NCBI RefSeq assembly: GCF_000160695.1
Contig: NZ_GG694006.1
Location: 976,336 to 1,040,335 of the forward strand
Source of the DNA: Centipeda flueggei ATCC 43531
GTDB lineage: Bacteria; Bacillota; Negativicutes; Selenomonadales; Selenomonadaceae
Direction: 5' to 3'
DNA length: 64,000 nt
Below are positions 36,975-45,583 of the stretch, one piece after another. The translations under genes were made by a program, and so were the position numbers. The notes under the pieces were generated by a model, which saw nothing but the letters and a program-made list of their open reading frames with translations, was not told the origin of the DNA and searched no databases. Position 1 is the stretch's first letter. The number at the start of each line of letters is the position of its first letter.

Positions 36975-37175
36975 TCACTTCTCCGATGCAGCCTGTGCCG
37001 CGATCAGATCCTCGAGCTCCTCCTTCTGGCGCTGGAGCTCAGCGAGCGAGAGATCCGCCGAGCCGGCCTCAAGCGCCGCCAGCTGCTGTGTGCGCTCCTG
37101 CATGAAACGATAGCCGAAAATACCGGCGACCGCGCCAACCGCAAGGCCAATCCAAAAATCTGTCTTCGAGAACAT
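36975..37175 (-). CDS. Small membrane-anchored coiled-coil protein (FezA-like candidate)
   Basis: 66 aa. A Gly-rich hydrophobic helix (DFWIGLAVGAVAGIFGYRF) is followed by a short amphipathic coiled coil (DLSLAELQRQKEELEDLIAA). The ATG at 37175 has an excellent GGAGGA ribosome site. The frame is open for another 59 codons upstream (from 37352) without a good ribosome site; that part overlaps a hairpin and is taken as leader. First gene of the operon. The combination with a P1B-6 type ATPase recalls FezA, but the assignment is by context. Confidence 0.7.
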   Translation of the reverse strand: MFSKTDFWIGLAVGAVAGIFGYRFMQERTQQLAALEAGSADLSLAELQRQKEELEDLIAAQAASEK

Positions 37176-37316
37176 ACTGTTTCCTCCTTCACTATATCGC
37201 TTTCCCGCGCATGCCGATTCTCCCTCCGCAGCCCGGTGAAAGCCCCCTTTATCCTTGGCGCTTTGCCGCATCATAGAGCGACCGATCCCCTGTACAGAAA
37301 CACCTATGACAAAGAA

Positions 37317-37337
37317 AAGCTGCCCAATGGCAGCCTT
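37317..37337 (-). promoter_or_regulatory. Terminator-like hairpin in the leader of the metal ATPase operon
   Basis: On the minus strand GCTGCC, a short loop and GGCAGC are followed by TTTTCTTT. It lies about 80 nt into the predicted 245-nt leader and could act as an attenuator. No known riboswitch was recognised around it. Confidence 0.45.
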
Positions 37338-37420
37338 GATGGATCGCTCCATGAGACGATGACAATTCCTGCGCCGTGAGGTGCGGCAATGCCGCCATCC
37401 TCTCTGGAATCATCTCGTTG

Positions 37421-37454
37421 TTCTCAGTATATGTGAGAATGACTCATCTGTCAA
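37421..37454 (-). promoter_or_regulatory. Promoter and candidate operator of the metal ATPase operon
   Basis: Minus strand TTGACA (37449-37454), 17 nt, TATACT (37426-37431). An inverted repeat TTCTCA-N7-TGAGAA (37421-37439) covers the -10 element, and GAGAATGA lies in the spacer. Placement fits a metal-responsive repressor such as Fur or a DtxR relative; which one cannot be told. Confidence 0.6.
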
Positions 37455-37567
37455 TAGCTCTTACATAATCAAGAATAACTATTGAAATCACCTTTACTTC
37501 ATGCGATAATATATAGAAATCATGTGATTATTCACAGGAGTTTATCGTTGATCAAAAGGAGTTCACC

Positions 37568-38701
37568 ATGAAACATCGCCCCCGCCGCTTGCCGCATCTC
37601 CTCATTGCAGTCCTCTCCGTCATCCTCTTCTGCGCTGTCCTCACGCATCTGCCCGCAGGTGAAGAAGATGACCCGCCGACCTACAAGGCGGAAATTCTCC
37701 ACGTGGAGAACGCAGCGGGCGGCATCACCTCCTTTGCGCCGGACAGCGCCGCATACACGGTTCGCATTCATCTCAACTCCGGCCCTGCGGAGGGAACAGA
37801 GGAGACAATTCTCCACCATACCTTCAATAACCCTGCCTTTGACATTCATCCGGAGGAGGGCGAACACATCCTCGTCCGTCCTGCGGGCGAAAGCTATGCT
37901 ATTGTCGACTACGACCGCCTTCCCGCCATGCTCCTCCTGCTCGCCATCTTTGCCGCACTCCTCATCTTCTTCGGCGGCATAACGGGCGCGAAGGCCCTCC
38001 TGGTTCTCCTCTTTGCCGTCATTCTCATCGCAAAGGGACTCATTTCCTTTATCCTCTACGCGCCCTCGCACATCATCTTCGCAACGCTTTGCATCGGCAG
38101 CATCATCGCTCTCGCCACCCAGCTCATCGTGAGCGGGCGCAGCGTCAAGGCGGCGGGTGCCATCATCGGCACCATCGGCGGCATCCTTATCGCGGGACTC
38201 CTCGCCGTCATTGCTATCCACGGCACCTACCTCACGGGCATCGCTGAGGAACAGGCGGGCATGCTTAAGGCACTCTATCTGCAGGAGGTGGACTTCCGTG
38301 AACTGCTCTTTGCCGGCATCGTTCTCGGTGCGCTCGGTGCCGTCATGGACGTCGCCGTCTCCATCGCTTCCGCGCAGTACGAAATGAAGCAGCTCGCCCC
38401 CAAGACGAAGTTCGAGGCACTCGTCTCCTCGGGCATGAGCGTCGGCCGCGACGTCATGGGCACCATGGCGAACACCCTTGTCCTCGCCTACATCGGCGGT
38501 GCACTCCCGCTCATCCTCCTCATCTCCGCCCAGCCCGACCTCCCGCTCCGCCACGTCCTGAATCTCAACATGATTGCCACGGAGATCGTCCGCTCCCTCG
38601 TCGGCAGCATCGGTCTCCTCTGTGCCATTCCCATCACCGCTTACGTCACCGCTCTCCTCATCACCATCCGTCCACGCCGTAAAAAAAGAGCGGAAGCATA
38701 A
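37568..38701 (+). CDS. YibE/F family membrane protein
   Basis: 377 aa. An N-terminal signal-anchor helix, an extracytoplasmic domain (about 35-120), then seven or so helices (AMLLLLAIFAALLIFFGGI onward) with the family block GALGAVMDVAVSIASAQYE and a GTMANTLVLAYIGGALP motif. The family is predicted to be transporters, but the substrate is unknown. It is divergent from the metal ATPase operon across a 390-bp region holding the latter's promoter. The gene ends inside a hairpin shared with rfbH. Confidence 0.85.
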   Translation: MKHRPRRLPHLLIAVLSVILFCAVLTHLPAGEEDDPPTYKAEILHVENAAGGITSFAPDSAAYTVRIHLNSGPAEGTEETILHHTFNNPAFDIHPEEGEHILVRPAGESYAIVDYDRLPAMLLLLAIFAALLIFFGGITGAKALLVLLFAVILIAKGLISFILYAPSHIIFATLCIGSIIALATQLIVSGRSVKAAGAIIGTIGGILIAGLLAVIAIHGTYLTGIAEEQAGMLKALYLQEVDFRELLFAGIVLGALGAVMDVAVSIASAQYEMKQLAPKTKFEALVSSGMSVGRDVMGTMANTLVLAYIGGALPLILLISAQPDLPLRHVLNLNMIATEIVRSLVGSIGLLCAIPITAYVTALLITIRPRRKKRAEA

Positions 38702-38708
38702 CTTCCGC
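38681..38708 (-). terminator. Terminator after rfbH
   Basis: GCGGAAG and CTTCCGC with a 5-nt loop, followed on the minus strand by CTTTTTTT-like T-run. It overlaps the stop of the convergent YibE/F gene. Confidence 0.8.
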
Positions 38709-38728
38709 CCACCGGCTTCATGCCTGTA

Positions 38729-40063
38729 CTACCGCGCCGCGTGCACGGCATCCCGTACGACCTGTGCCATATAATCGATCTTCGCATCCGTCAGCCCGGG
38801 GTAGACACCGAGCCAGAACGTGTCGTTCATAATGCGGTCGGTCGACGCGAGCGTCCCCGCCACACGGTAGCCCTCGCCCGAGGCGCGCATGGCATCAAAA
38901 CAGGGGTGCTTCGTCAGATTCCCCGCGAAGAGCATGCGCGTCTGGATGCCCCGCCCCTCGATGTACGGCACAATCTTTGCACGATCCACGCCGTCACGAC
39001 AGGTCAGCAAAAAGCCGAACCAGCTGGGATTCGCGTGCTCCGTTGCCTCCGGCAGGACAAATGCATCGCCCAGATCGGCGAGTGCCGCGCGGAGCCGCGC
39101 AAAGTTATGCCGGCGACGCGCGACAAAGGACGGCAGTTTTTTCAGCTGAGCGACACCGACGGCCGCCTGCATATCCGTCGCCTTGAGGTTGTAGCCGAAA
39201 TGCGAGTAGACGTATTTGTGATCGTACCCGTGCGGCAGTGCACCGTACTGCCCGTCGAAGCGATGTCCGCAGCGGTTGTCCTGCCCCGACGCGCAGACGC
39301 AGTCGCGTCCCCAGTCGCGCAGGGAGCGCACGATGCGGTGGAGGAGCCCATCATTCGTATAGACCGCGCCGCCCTCGCCCATCGTCATGTGGTGCGGCGG
39401 ATAGAAGCTCGACGTGCCGATATCACCGATCGTTCCCGTACAGCGCGTCTCTCCGTCGATCGTATACTGCGCGCCGAGCGCGTCGCAGTTGTCCTCAACG
39501 AGCCAGAGGCTGTGCTTTTGGCAGAACGTCTTGACCGCCGCCAGATCGAACGGATTGCCGAGCGTATGCGCAATCATGACTGCCTTCGTCCGTGCGGAGA
39601 GAGCCCCCTCGAGAAGTGACACATCCACATTGTACGTCGGCAGGCTCACATCGACGAATACGGGCACTGCACCGTACTGGATGATCGGTGCAACCGTCGT
39701 CGGAAAGCCCGCCGCCACCGTGATGACCTCATCGCCGCGCCCGACGGCACGCGCCCCGAGGAGCGGCGACGTGAGCGCCATAAAGGCGAGCAGATTCGCC
39801 GACGAGCCCGAGTTCACGAGCGAGCAGTGCTTGACCCCAAGATAGGCCGCCAGCCCGCGCTCGAACTCCTCCGTGTAGTGCCCCGCCGTCAGCCAGAACT
39901 CAAGCGCACTCGCGACGAGATTCTCCATCTCCTCATGATCGTAGACGCGCGCCGCGTACGGCAGACGATCGCCCGGGGAGAAATCCTCCTTTGGTGCATG
40001 ATACTTCTCACAGTACGCCCGTACAAGCGCGAGTATCTCCCCGCGCATCTCCTGCTCACTCAT
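38729..40063 (-). CDS. rfbH: CDP-4-keto-6-deoxyglucose-3-dehydrase (E1)
   Basis: 444-aa PMP- and [2Fe-2S]-dependent enzyme that removes the C3 hydroxyl of CDP-4-keto-6-deoxy-D-glucose on the way to CDP-3,6-dideoxyhexoses. The aminotransferase fold is clear (NSGSSANLLAFMAL, EDNCDALGAQY), and FYPPHHMTMGEGGAV has His in place of the PLP-binding Lys, the hallmark of E1. Cys residues near DCVCASGQDNRCGH would bind the cluster. The start overlaps the rfbG stop by ATGA. Confidence 0.93.
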   Translation of the reverse strand: MSEQEMRGEILALVRAYCEKYHAPKEDFSPGDRLPYAARVYDHEEMENLVASALEFWLTAGHYTEEFERGLAAYLGVKHCSLVNSGSSANLLAFMALTSPLLGARAVGRGDEVITVAAGFPTTVAPIIQYGAVPVFVDVSLPTYNVDVSLLEGALSARTKAVMIAHTLGNPFDLAAVKTFCQKHSLWLVEDNCDALGAQYTIDGETRCTGTIGDIGTSSFYPPHHMTMGEGGAVYTNDGLLHRIVRSLRDWGRDCVCASGQDNRCGHRFDGQYGALPHGYDHKYVYSHFGYNLKATDMQAAVGVAQLKKLPSFVARRRHNFARLRAALADLGDAFVLPEATEHANPSWFGFLLTCRDGVDRAKIVPYIEGRGIQTRMLFAGNLTKHPCFDAMRASGEGYRVAGTLASTDRIMNDTFWLGVYPGLTDAKIDYMAQVVRDAVHAAR

Positions 40064-41148
40064 CCGATTTCTCTCCCTGCTCTATGATCCCCCGCGAAAA
40101 ACACCTCGATCTGTTCCTCGGTCAGCGCACGCATATCCGCACCTTCCTCCCATGCCTTTGCCCATTCCACCGTTTTCTCCACGGCCTCGGCGATATGCCA
40201 GTGCGGCCTCCACCCGAGCGCCGACTTAACCTTCGAGCAGTCGAGCTTCAAAAAATGCGCCTCGTGCGGACCGCCGTCCGCGTGCGTCTCCCACCGTGTA
40301 CCCGCACCCCACGCCTGGCAGAAGAGATCGGCAAGCTCTCCCGTCGTCACGCAGTCCGCATCGTCGGGGCCGACGTTCCATGCCCCGACCAGCGCGGCAT
40401 GCTCCGCCTGCCGCGCCGCGAGCATCAGATACACAGAGAGCGGCTCCAGCACATGCTGATAGGGGCGCGTTGAATACGGATTGCGGATGTCGATCACCCG
40501 CCCGCGCACGGCGGCACGAATACAGTCGGGAATGATGCGGTCAGGGGCAAAGTCACCGCCCCCGATCACGTTGCCCGCACGCGCCGTCGAAAGCCGCACG
40601 CCGCCGTCCGCGAAAAAACTCTGCCGATAGCTGTATACCGCGATCTCCGCACAGCTCTTGCTCGCCGCATACGGATCATAGCCCAAGAGCGGCTCATTCT
40701 CGCGATAGCCCCACGGCCACTCCTTATTCTCATAGACCTTGTCTGTCGTCACAATGAGGGCAGAGCGCACCGTATCCGACGTGCGAATGCATTCGAGGAC
40801 GTTGACTGTCCCCATCACATTCACCGCGAACGTCTCCACGGGCTGACGGTAGCTTGTGCGCACAATTGGCTGTGCCGCGAGGTGAAAGACAACCTCAGGG
40901 CGCGCCGCAGCGAACGCACGCCCGAGAGCGTCTGCATCACGCACATCCCCGCGCAGATCGCAAAGTTCCTTTAGAATCCCGAGACGATCCAGCGCCGCCC
41001 GTCCCCCCTCCGTCGGCGCATCGAGCGCGAACCCCGTTACCTCTGCTCCCGCCCTGAGAAGCAGAAGAGCAAGCCACATCCCCTTAAAGCCTGTATGCCC
41101 TGTAAGGAGCACACGCTTTCCCCGATAGAAGTTCAAGCCATCCTTCAT
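40060..41148 (-). CDS. rfbG: CDP-glucose 4,6-dehydratase
   Basis: 362-aa NAD-dependent short-chain dehydrogenase that makes CDP-4-keto-6-deoxyglucose, the substrate of RfbH. The nucleotide motif LLTGHTGFKGMWLA, the HLAAQPIVRTSYRQP block and the catalytic YDPYAASKSCAE (YxxxK) are present. Coupled to rfbH. The preceding step, glucose-1-phosphate cytidylyltransferase (rfbF), is not in this window. The product sugar could serve O-antigen or flagellin glycans. Confidence 0.93.
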   Translation of the reverse strand: MKDGLNFYRGKRVLLTGHTGFKGMWLALLLLRAGAEVTGFALDAPTEGGRAALDRLGILKELCDLRGDVRDADALGRAFAAARPEVVFHLAAQPIVRTSYRQPVETFAVNVMGTVNVLECIRTSDTVRSALIVTTDKVYENKEWPWGYRENEPLLGYDPYAASKSCAEIAVYSYRQSFFADGGVRLSTARAGNVIGGGDFAPDRIIPDCIRAAVRGRVIDIRNPYSTRPYQHVLEPLSVYLMLAARQAEHAALVGAWNVGPDDADCVTTGELADLFCQAWGAGTRWETHADGGPHEAHFLKLDCSKVKSALGWRPHWHIAEAVEKTVEWAKAWEEGADMRALTEEQIEVFFAGDHRAGREIG

Positions 41149-41244
41149 AATCTCTCCCTCGTCCTATGTCTTTCGTTTCGGCCAATGTGATGCAGACGGT
41201 TCGTTCCGCGCAAACACGTTGGCAGGGTATGCGGTTCGACTTCC

Positions 41245-42183
41245 CTAGTGAATCGCTTTCTTCTTGAATCGCCCGCCCACGATGTCGTGCACGGCATTGA
41301 TTGTGACGAAGGCACGCTCGTCCTTGTCAAGGACGATCTCCTTCAGCTTGTCCAGTTCGAGGCGTGTGACGACACAGTAAAGGATTTCCTTTGCATCGCC
41401 CGTGTAGCCGCCCGCGCCGTGGAGCAGTGTCACGCCGCGTCCGAGCCGCTCGTTGAGGGCGGCGGTGACCTCCTCGTGCTCGTTCGTGACGATCATGACG
41501 GCATACGACTCATCGAGCCCTTTCAGCACGACGTCAATCATCTTTGCGATGACGAAGTAGGCAAAAAGCGAGTACATCGCCTTGTCCCAGCCGTAGAGCA
41601 GGCCCGCCGAGGAGAGGATAAAGAGGTTGATGAACATAACCACCTCGCCGACGGAGAACTGCGTCCGCGCATCCATGATGATCGCGACGATCTCTGTCCC
41701 GTCGAAGCAGCCGCCCGTACGCATGACGATACCGACGCCGAGCCCCGTCACCACGCCGCCGAAGATCGCAGCGAGGAACGGGTCATTCGTCACCTGCGGT
41801 ACGTCGTGAAGCACACTCGACCAGATCGAGAGCATGATGATGGCAAAGACCGTCGAGAGCGCGAAACTCTTGCCGATCTGTTTGTACCCCATAAAGACAA
41901 AGGGAATATTATAGAGCACGAGAAACACACCGAGACTCATGCCCGTGATGGTCTGCGACATGATCGACAGACCCACAACACCACCGTCGATGACATTGTT
42001 CGGGATGAGGAAAAGATCGAGTCCTACGGCAGTGATGAAGGCACCGATAATGAGCCGCAGGCATTTTTTGATGTAGAAAAATGCCCCCTTCGGAGCTGCC
42101 TTCTTGGGGCGCGGCGTCGGTGCTGGCTTTTCCTGTGCCTCCACAATAATCTGCTCGGTACTGCTGTCTACGATTTCGTTCAT
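41245..42183 (-). CDS. YitT family membrane protein
   Basis: 312 aa with five or six hydrophobic helices (LRLIIGAFITAVGLDLFLIP, NNVIDGGVVGLSIMSQ) followed by a cytoplasmic DUF2179 domain (SYAVMIVTNEHEEV, GYTGDAKEILYCVVTRLE, FVTINAVHDIVGG). Widespread in Firmicutes, molecular role unknown. The start at 42183 is preceded by GGGAGG, and a sigma-A type promoter lies about 45 bp upstream. It transcribes toward rfbG across a 96-bp gap with no obvious terminator. Confidence 0.9.
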   Translation of the reverse strand: MNEIVDSSTEQIIVEAQEKPAPTPRPKKAAPKGAFFYIKKCLRLIIGAFITAVGLDLFLIPNNVIDGGVVGLSIMSQTITGMSLGVFLVLYNIPFVFMGYKQIGKSFALSTVFAIIMLSIWSSVLHDVPQVTNDPFLAAIFGGVVTGLGVGIVMRTGGCFDGTEIVAIIMDARTQFSVGEVVMFINLFILSSAGLLYGWDKAMYSLFAYFVIAKMIDVVLKGLDESYAVMIVTNEHEEVTAALNERLGRGVTLLHGAGGYTGDAKEILYCVVTRLELDKLKEIVLDKDERAFVTINAVHDIVGGRFKKKAIH

Positions 42184-42224
42184 ACGTCCTCCCATTCCCC
42201 AAAAACGCTGTACCTTTCTTTTTT

Positions 42225-42253
42225 ATTATAGAGGAAAGAAAATCCGCTGACAA
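42225..42253 (-). promoter_or_regulatory. Sigma-A type promoter of the YitT gene
   Basis: Minus strand TTGTCA, 17 nt, TATAAT, 40 bp upstream of the YitT start. Confidence 0.7.
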
Positions 42254-42278
42254 GTCCACCGCTATGAGAACGACTTTC

Positions 42279-42307
42279 TTGACTTTACTGTGCCTGCATT
42301 ATATGAT
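42279..42307 (+). promoter_or_regulatory. Sigma-A type promoter of fruK
   Basis: Plus strand TTGACT, 17 nt, TATGAT, about 50 bp upstream of the fruK start. Confidence 0.7.
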
Positions 42308-42355
42308 GGCAATATTGGAAAGAGATTCATCTGTAATGGGACAGGAGGGATGTAT

Positions 42356-43264
42356 ATGATCTACACGGTCACCTTCAATCCGTCGATTGACTACATCGTC
42401 CGATTGGAGCAGTTCACCCCGGGCGAGATCAACCGCGTGAACTATGAGCAGATCCTGCCGGGAGGCAAGGGCATCAATGTCGCCATCGTACTGAAAAATC
42501 TCGGGCATGATGCAACGGCACTCGGCTTCCTCGCGGGATTCACAGGTACAGCGATGCAGCAGCAGCTCCGCTCATTCAATGTGACGGAGGACTTCGTACA
42601 TCTCGACGAAGGGTTCTCACGCATCAACGTCAAGATCAAGGCGGAGCGTGAGACGGAGATCAACGGGCAGGGGCCGAAGATTCCGCCCGAAGCGCAGCGC
42701 GCCCTCTTTGAAAAGCTCGATCGTCTCTCACATGGTGACACCCTCGTCCTCGCAGGGTCGATTCCGAATACCCTGCCCGACGATATCTATGAGCGCATCA
42801 TGGAACACCTCGACGGGCGCGGCATCCGCATTGTCGTGGATGCGACGAAGAACCTTCTGCGGCGTGTGCTGAAATATCACCCGTTCCTCATCAAGCCGAA
42901 CAATCACGAGCTTGGCGAGATGTTCGGCGTAACATTGAACACAGACGACGAGATCATCGAGCATGCGAAACGCCTGCAGGACGAGGGCGCGACAAACGTC
43001 CTCATCTCCATGGCGGGCGACGGTGCGATCCTCCTCACCGAGGAGGGCGTATTCTATCGCTCTGCCGCGCCGAAGGGCACACTCGTCAACTCTGTCGGCG
43101 CAGGCGACTCAATGGTCGCAGGCTTCCTCGCAGGCTATATGGAGTCGGACGGCGACTACGAGCGCGCCTTCTACATGGGCGTTGCGACCGGCTCCGCCTC
43201 GGCATTCTCCGAGAACCTTGCCACGCGCGAGGAGGCTCTCGCGCTGCTGAAAACAATCGCGTGA
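42356..43264 (+). CDS. fruK: 1-phosphofructokinase
   Basis: 302-aa PfkB-family kinase that phosphorylates fructose-1-phosphate, the product of the FruA transporter, to fructose-1,6-bisphosphate. TFNPSIDYIV, the GGKGINVA substrate loop, the IKPNNHELGEMFG motif and the GAGDSMVAGF anion hole/catalytic Asp are all visible. The start at 42356 follows AGGAGGGATGTAT; two upstream in-frame ATGs lack a suitable site. fruA follows 362 bp downstream, after a repeat region. Confidence 0.94.
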   Translation: MIYTVTFNPSIDYIVRLEQFTPGEINRVNYEQILPGGKGINVAIVLKNLGHDATALGFLAGFTGTAMQQQLRSFNVTEDFVHLDEGFSRINVKIKAERETEINGQGPKIPPEAQRALFEKLDRLSHGDTLVLAGSIPNTLPDDIYERIMEHLDGRGIRIVVDATKNLLRRVLKYHPFLIKPNNHELGEMFGVTLNTDDEIIEHAKRLQDEGATNVLISMAGDGAILLTEEGVFYRSAAPKGTLVNSVGAGDSMVAGFLAGYMESDGDYERAFYMGVATGSASAFSENLATREEALALLKTIA

Positions 43265-43275
43265 TGTAAGAGCGG

Positions 43276-43398
43276 CGTGCGTCCTGCGTGTATGAACGTA
43301 AACCTATCGCAGCTGTGCAATCCCATGTGGCGTGTGTCCTGCGTGTATGAACGTAAACCTATCGCAGCTGTGCAATCCCATGTGGCGTGTGTCCTGCG
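43276..43398 (+). repeat. 55-bp tandem repeat between fruK and fruA
   Basis: Two identical copies of a 55-bp unit start at 43281 and 43336, and the first 8 bases (GTCCTGCG) recur at 43391. The unit contains TATGAACGTAAACC. There is no coding potential and no homology recognised. Confidence 0.9.
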
Positions 43399-43444
43399 CA
43401 GAACCCTCGTTACGCAAGCGGTCGTGTGTTCGTCCGCCAAAATA

Positions 43445-43491
43445 CCTGCGGATTCCAAACGCGCTGCGCTTGAACGATTAAAATCCGCAGG
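43445..43491 (+). repeat. Long inverted repeat upstream of fruA
   Basis: CCTGCGGATT and AATCCGCAGG form a perfect 10-bp stem around a 27-nt loop. There is no T-run after it, so it is not a standard terminator. The rest of 43265-43626 holds only the ribosome site AAGGAGGG before fruA. Confidence 0.65.
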
Positions 43492-43626
43492 GGGCGGGCC
43501 GCACACTCTGTGCCGCTTGCTCCACTAGGGTTTGCTAAAGGACTGCACGCCACGCCAAACAATGCGGATATTTTCAAGGAATATTGCACAGCAGATACAA
43601 CACAATGAAAAAGGAGGGTTTTCCCT

Positions 43627-45528
43627 TTGCATATCAACGACCTTCTTAACCCCAAGAGCATTGCCCTCGGCGTCTCCGCCCCCGCCTCCAAGGAGGCAGC
43701 CATCCGCCTGCTCGCGGACTGCATGGAAAAGGGCGGAAACCTCAGTGACAAGGAACAGTACGTCAAAGACGTACTCGCACGTGAGGCGAGCGGCACGACG
43801 GGCCTCGGCGACGGCATTGCAACCCCGCACGCCAAGAGCGACGGCGTAAAGGCAGCAGGGCTCGCCGCCATGACCATCCCCGACGGCATGGACTTTGCCG
43901 CGATGGACGGCAATCCGAGCCGCCTCTTCTTCATGATTGCCGCACCGAACGGCGCAAACGACGAGCACCTCACCATTCTCTCCAGCCTTGCGACCATGAT
44001 TATGGATCCCGACTTCAAGGAAGCACTCATCGCCGCCAAGACCGTCGAGGAATTCCGCGGCCTCATCGATGCGAAGGAAAACGGCACCTTCACCGCGCCG
44101 AGCGCCGCGGAGGAGAGCACGGAGAGCGCACCTGCCGCCGACCACATCCAGCTCCTCGCCGTCACCGCCTGCCCCACGGGCATCGCGCACACCTTTATGG
44201 CGGCAGAGAGCCTGGAACAGCACGCGAAGAAACGCGGCATCTCCATCAAGGTGGAGACGAACGGATCGGCGGGCGTGAAGAACATCCTCACACCGGAGGA
44301 GATCGCCGCTGCCGACGGCATCATCGTTGCGGCGGACAAGAACGTCGCCATGTCGCGCTTTGACGGACACCGCGTCGTCATCACGAAGGTTGCGGACGGC
44401 ATCAACAAGGCAGATGAGCTCATCGACCGTGCTCTCGCGGGCTCTGCCCCCGTCTATCACGCGAGCGGTGCGGATACGGCAGAGGGGGCGGATGCATCCG
44501 AGGAGGAAAGTCTCGGGCGCCAGATCTACAAGCACCTTATGAACGGCGTCTCGCACATGCTCCCGTTCGTCGTCGGCGGCGGCATCCTCATCGCCCTTGC
44601 CTTTCTCTTTGATGACTACAGCATCGATCCGTCGAAATTCGGCTCGAACACCCCGCTCGCAAAGTTCTTCATGGACGTCGGCGGCGCATCGTTCGGCTTT
44701 ATGCTTCCCGTTCTTGCGGGCTTCATCGCAATGTCCATCGCCGACCGCCCCGGTCTCGCCGTTGGCTTCGTTGGCGGCGCGCTCGCGGGTGCACACGGCA
44801 CGGGCTTCCTCGGTGCACTCCTCGCAGGATTTATCGGCGGCTATTCCGTCAACTTGCTGAAGAAGGGCTTTGCGGGACTGCCCGCCGCACTCGACGGAAT
44901 CAAGCCCGTCCTGCTCTATCCGTTCTTCGGCATCCTCATCATCGGCTTTATCACCCTTTTCATCATCACGCCGCCCGTCGCCGCCATCAACACATGGATG
45001 GTCGCAACACTCGGCAGCATGGATCCCTCAGCGCGCGTCCTTATGGGCATTGTCGTCGGCGGCATGATGGCAATCGACATGGGCGGCCCAATCAACAAGG
45101 CGGCCTACGTCACGGGCACGGGACTTCTCGCCTCGGGCGAGTATCATGTCATGGCAGCAGTTATGGCGGGCGGCATGGTACCGCCGCTCGCGATCGCCCT
45201 CGCGACCACTCTCTTTAAGAACCGCTTCACTGAGAGCCAGCGCAAGGCGGGCATCACGAACTACGTCATGGGACTCTCCTTCATTACGGAGGGTGCCATT
45301 CCCTTCGCGGCGGCAGACCCTGTGCGCGTCATCCCCTCGATGGTCGTCGGCTCCGCCCTCGCGGGCGCACTCACCATGGTCTTTGACTGCACGCTGCGTG
45401 CGCCCCACGGCGGCATCTTCGTCGTCCCGACCATCGGCAATCCGCTCATGTATCTCGTGAGCATCATCATCGGCGCCATCGTCGGCGCCGTCATCCTGTC
45501 GATGCTCAAAAAACCGATCAAAGAATAA
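43627..45528 (+). CDS. fruA: Fructose PTS transporter, EIIABC
   Basis: 633-aa membrane permease that imports fructose and phosphorylates it at C1 with phosphate from HPr. EIIA spans about 1-145 (phospho-acceptor His68 in GIATPHAK), EIIB about 165-265 (Cys182 in VTACPTGIAHTFMAA), and EIIC about 290-633 with eight or more helices (HMLPFVVGGGILIALAF onward). The start is a TTG after AAGGAGGG. It forms a pathway with fruK; no fruR regulator lies nearby. Confidence 0.94.
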   Translation: MHINDLLNPKSIALGVSAPASKEAAIRLLADCMEKGGNLSDKEQYVKDVLAREASGTTGLGDGIATPHAKSDGVKAAGLAAMTIPDGMDFAAMDGNPSRLFFMIAAPNGANDEHLTILSSLATMIMDPDFKEALIAAKTVEEFRGLIDAKENGTFTAPSAAEESTESAPAADHIQLLAVTACPTGIAHTFMAAESLEQHAKKRGISIKVETNGSAGVKNILTPEEIAAADGIIVAADKNVAMSRFDGHRVVITKVADGINKADELIDRALAGSAPVYHASGADTAEGADASEEESLGRQIYKHLMNGVSHMLPFVVGGGILIALAFLFDDYSIDPSKFGSNTPLAKFFMDVGGASFGFMLPVLAGFIAMSIADRPGLAVGFVGGALAGAHGTGFLGALLAGFIGGYSVNLLKKGFAGLPAALDGIKPVLLYPFFGILIIGFITLFIITPPVAAINTWMVATLGSMDPSARVLMGIVVGGMMAIDMGGPINKAAYVTGTGLLASGEYHVMAAVMAGGMVPPLAIALATTLFKNRFTESQRKAGITNYVMGLSFITEGAIPFAAADPVRVIPSMVVGSALAGALTMVFDCTLRAPHGGIFVVPTIGNPLMYLVSIIIGAIVGAVILSMLKKPIKE

Positions 45529-45537
45529 CGGCATAGA

Positions 45538-45578
45538 AAAATACCGCCGCACCGAGATCCTCGGCACGGCGGTATTTT
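45538..45578 (+). terminator. Bidirectional terminator between fruA and Dyp peroxidase
   Basis: AAAATACCGCCG and CGGCGGTATTTT form a perfect 12-bp stem, with a nested CCGAG/CTCGG pairing in the loop; it has T-runs in both directions. Confidence 0.9.
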
Positions 45579-45583
45579 GCGTT

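Noticed and set aside
37532-38554. Minus-strand frame of 340 codons opposite the YibE/F gene
   Set aside because: Extremely Asp/Glu/Arg-rich translation that mirrors hydrophobic codons of the YibE/F helices; not a real protein.
43276-43398. Possible CRISPR array
   Set aside because: The repeats are 55 bp and directly adjacent with no spacers, and no cas genes are present.
43525-44796. Minus-strand frame of 423 codons opposite fruA
   Set aside because: Shadow of the FruA EIIA/EIIB region; composition dominated by Arg, Asp and Gly with no recognisable domain.
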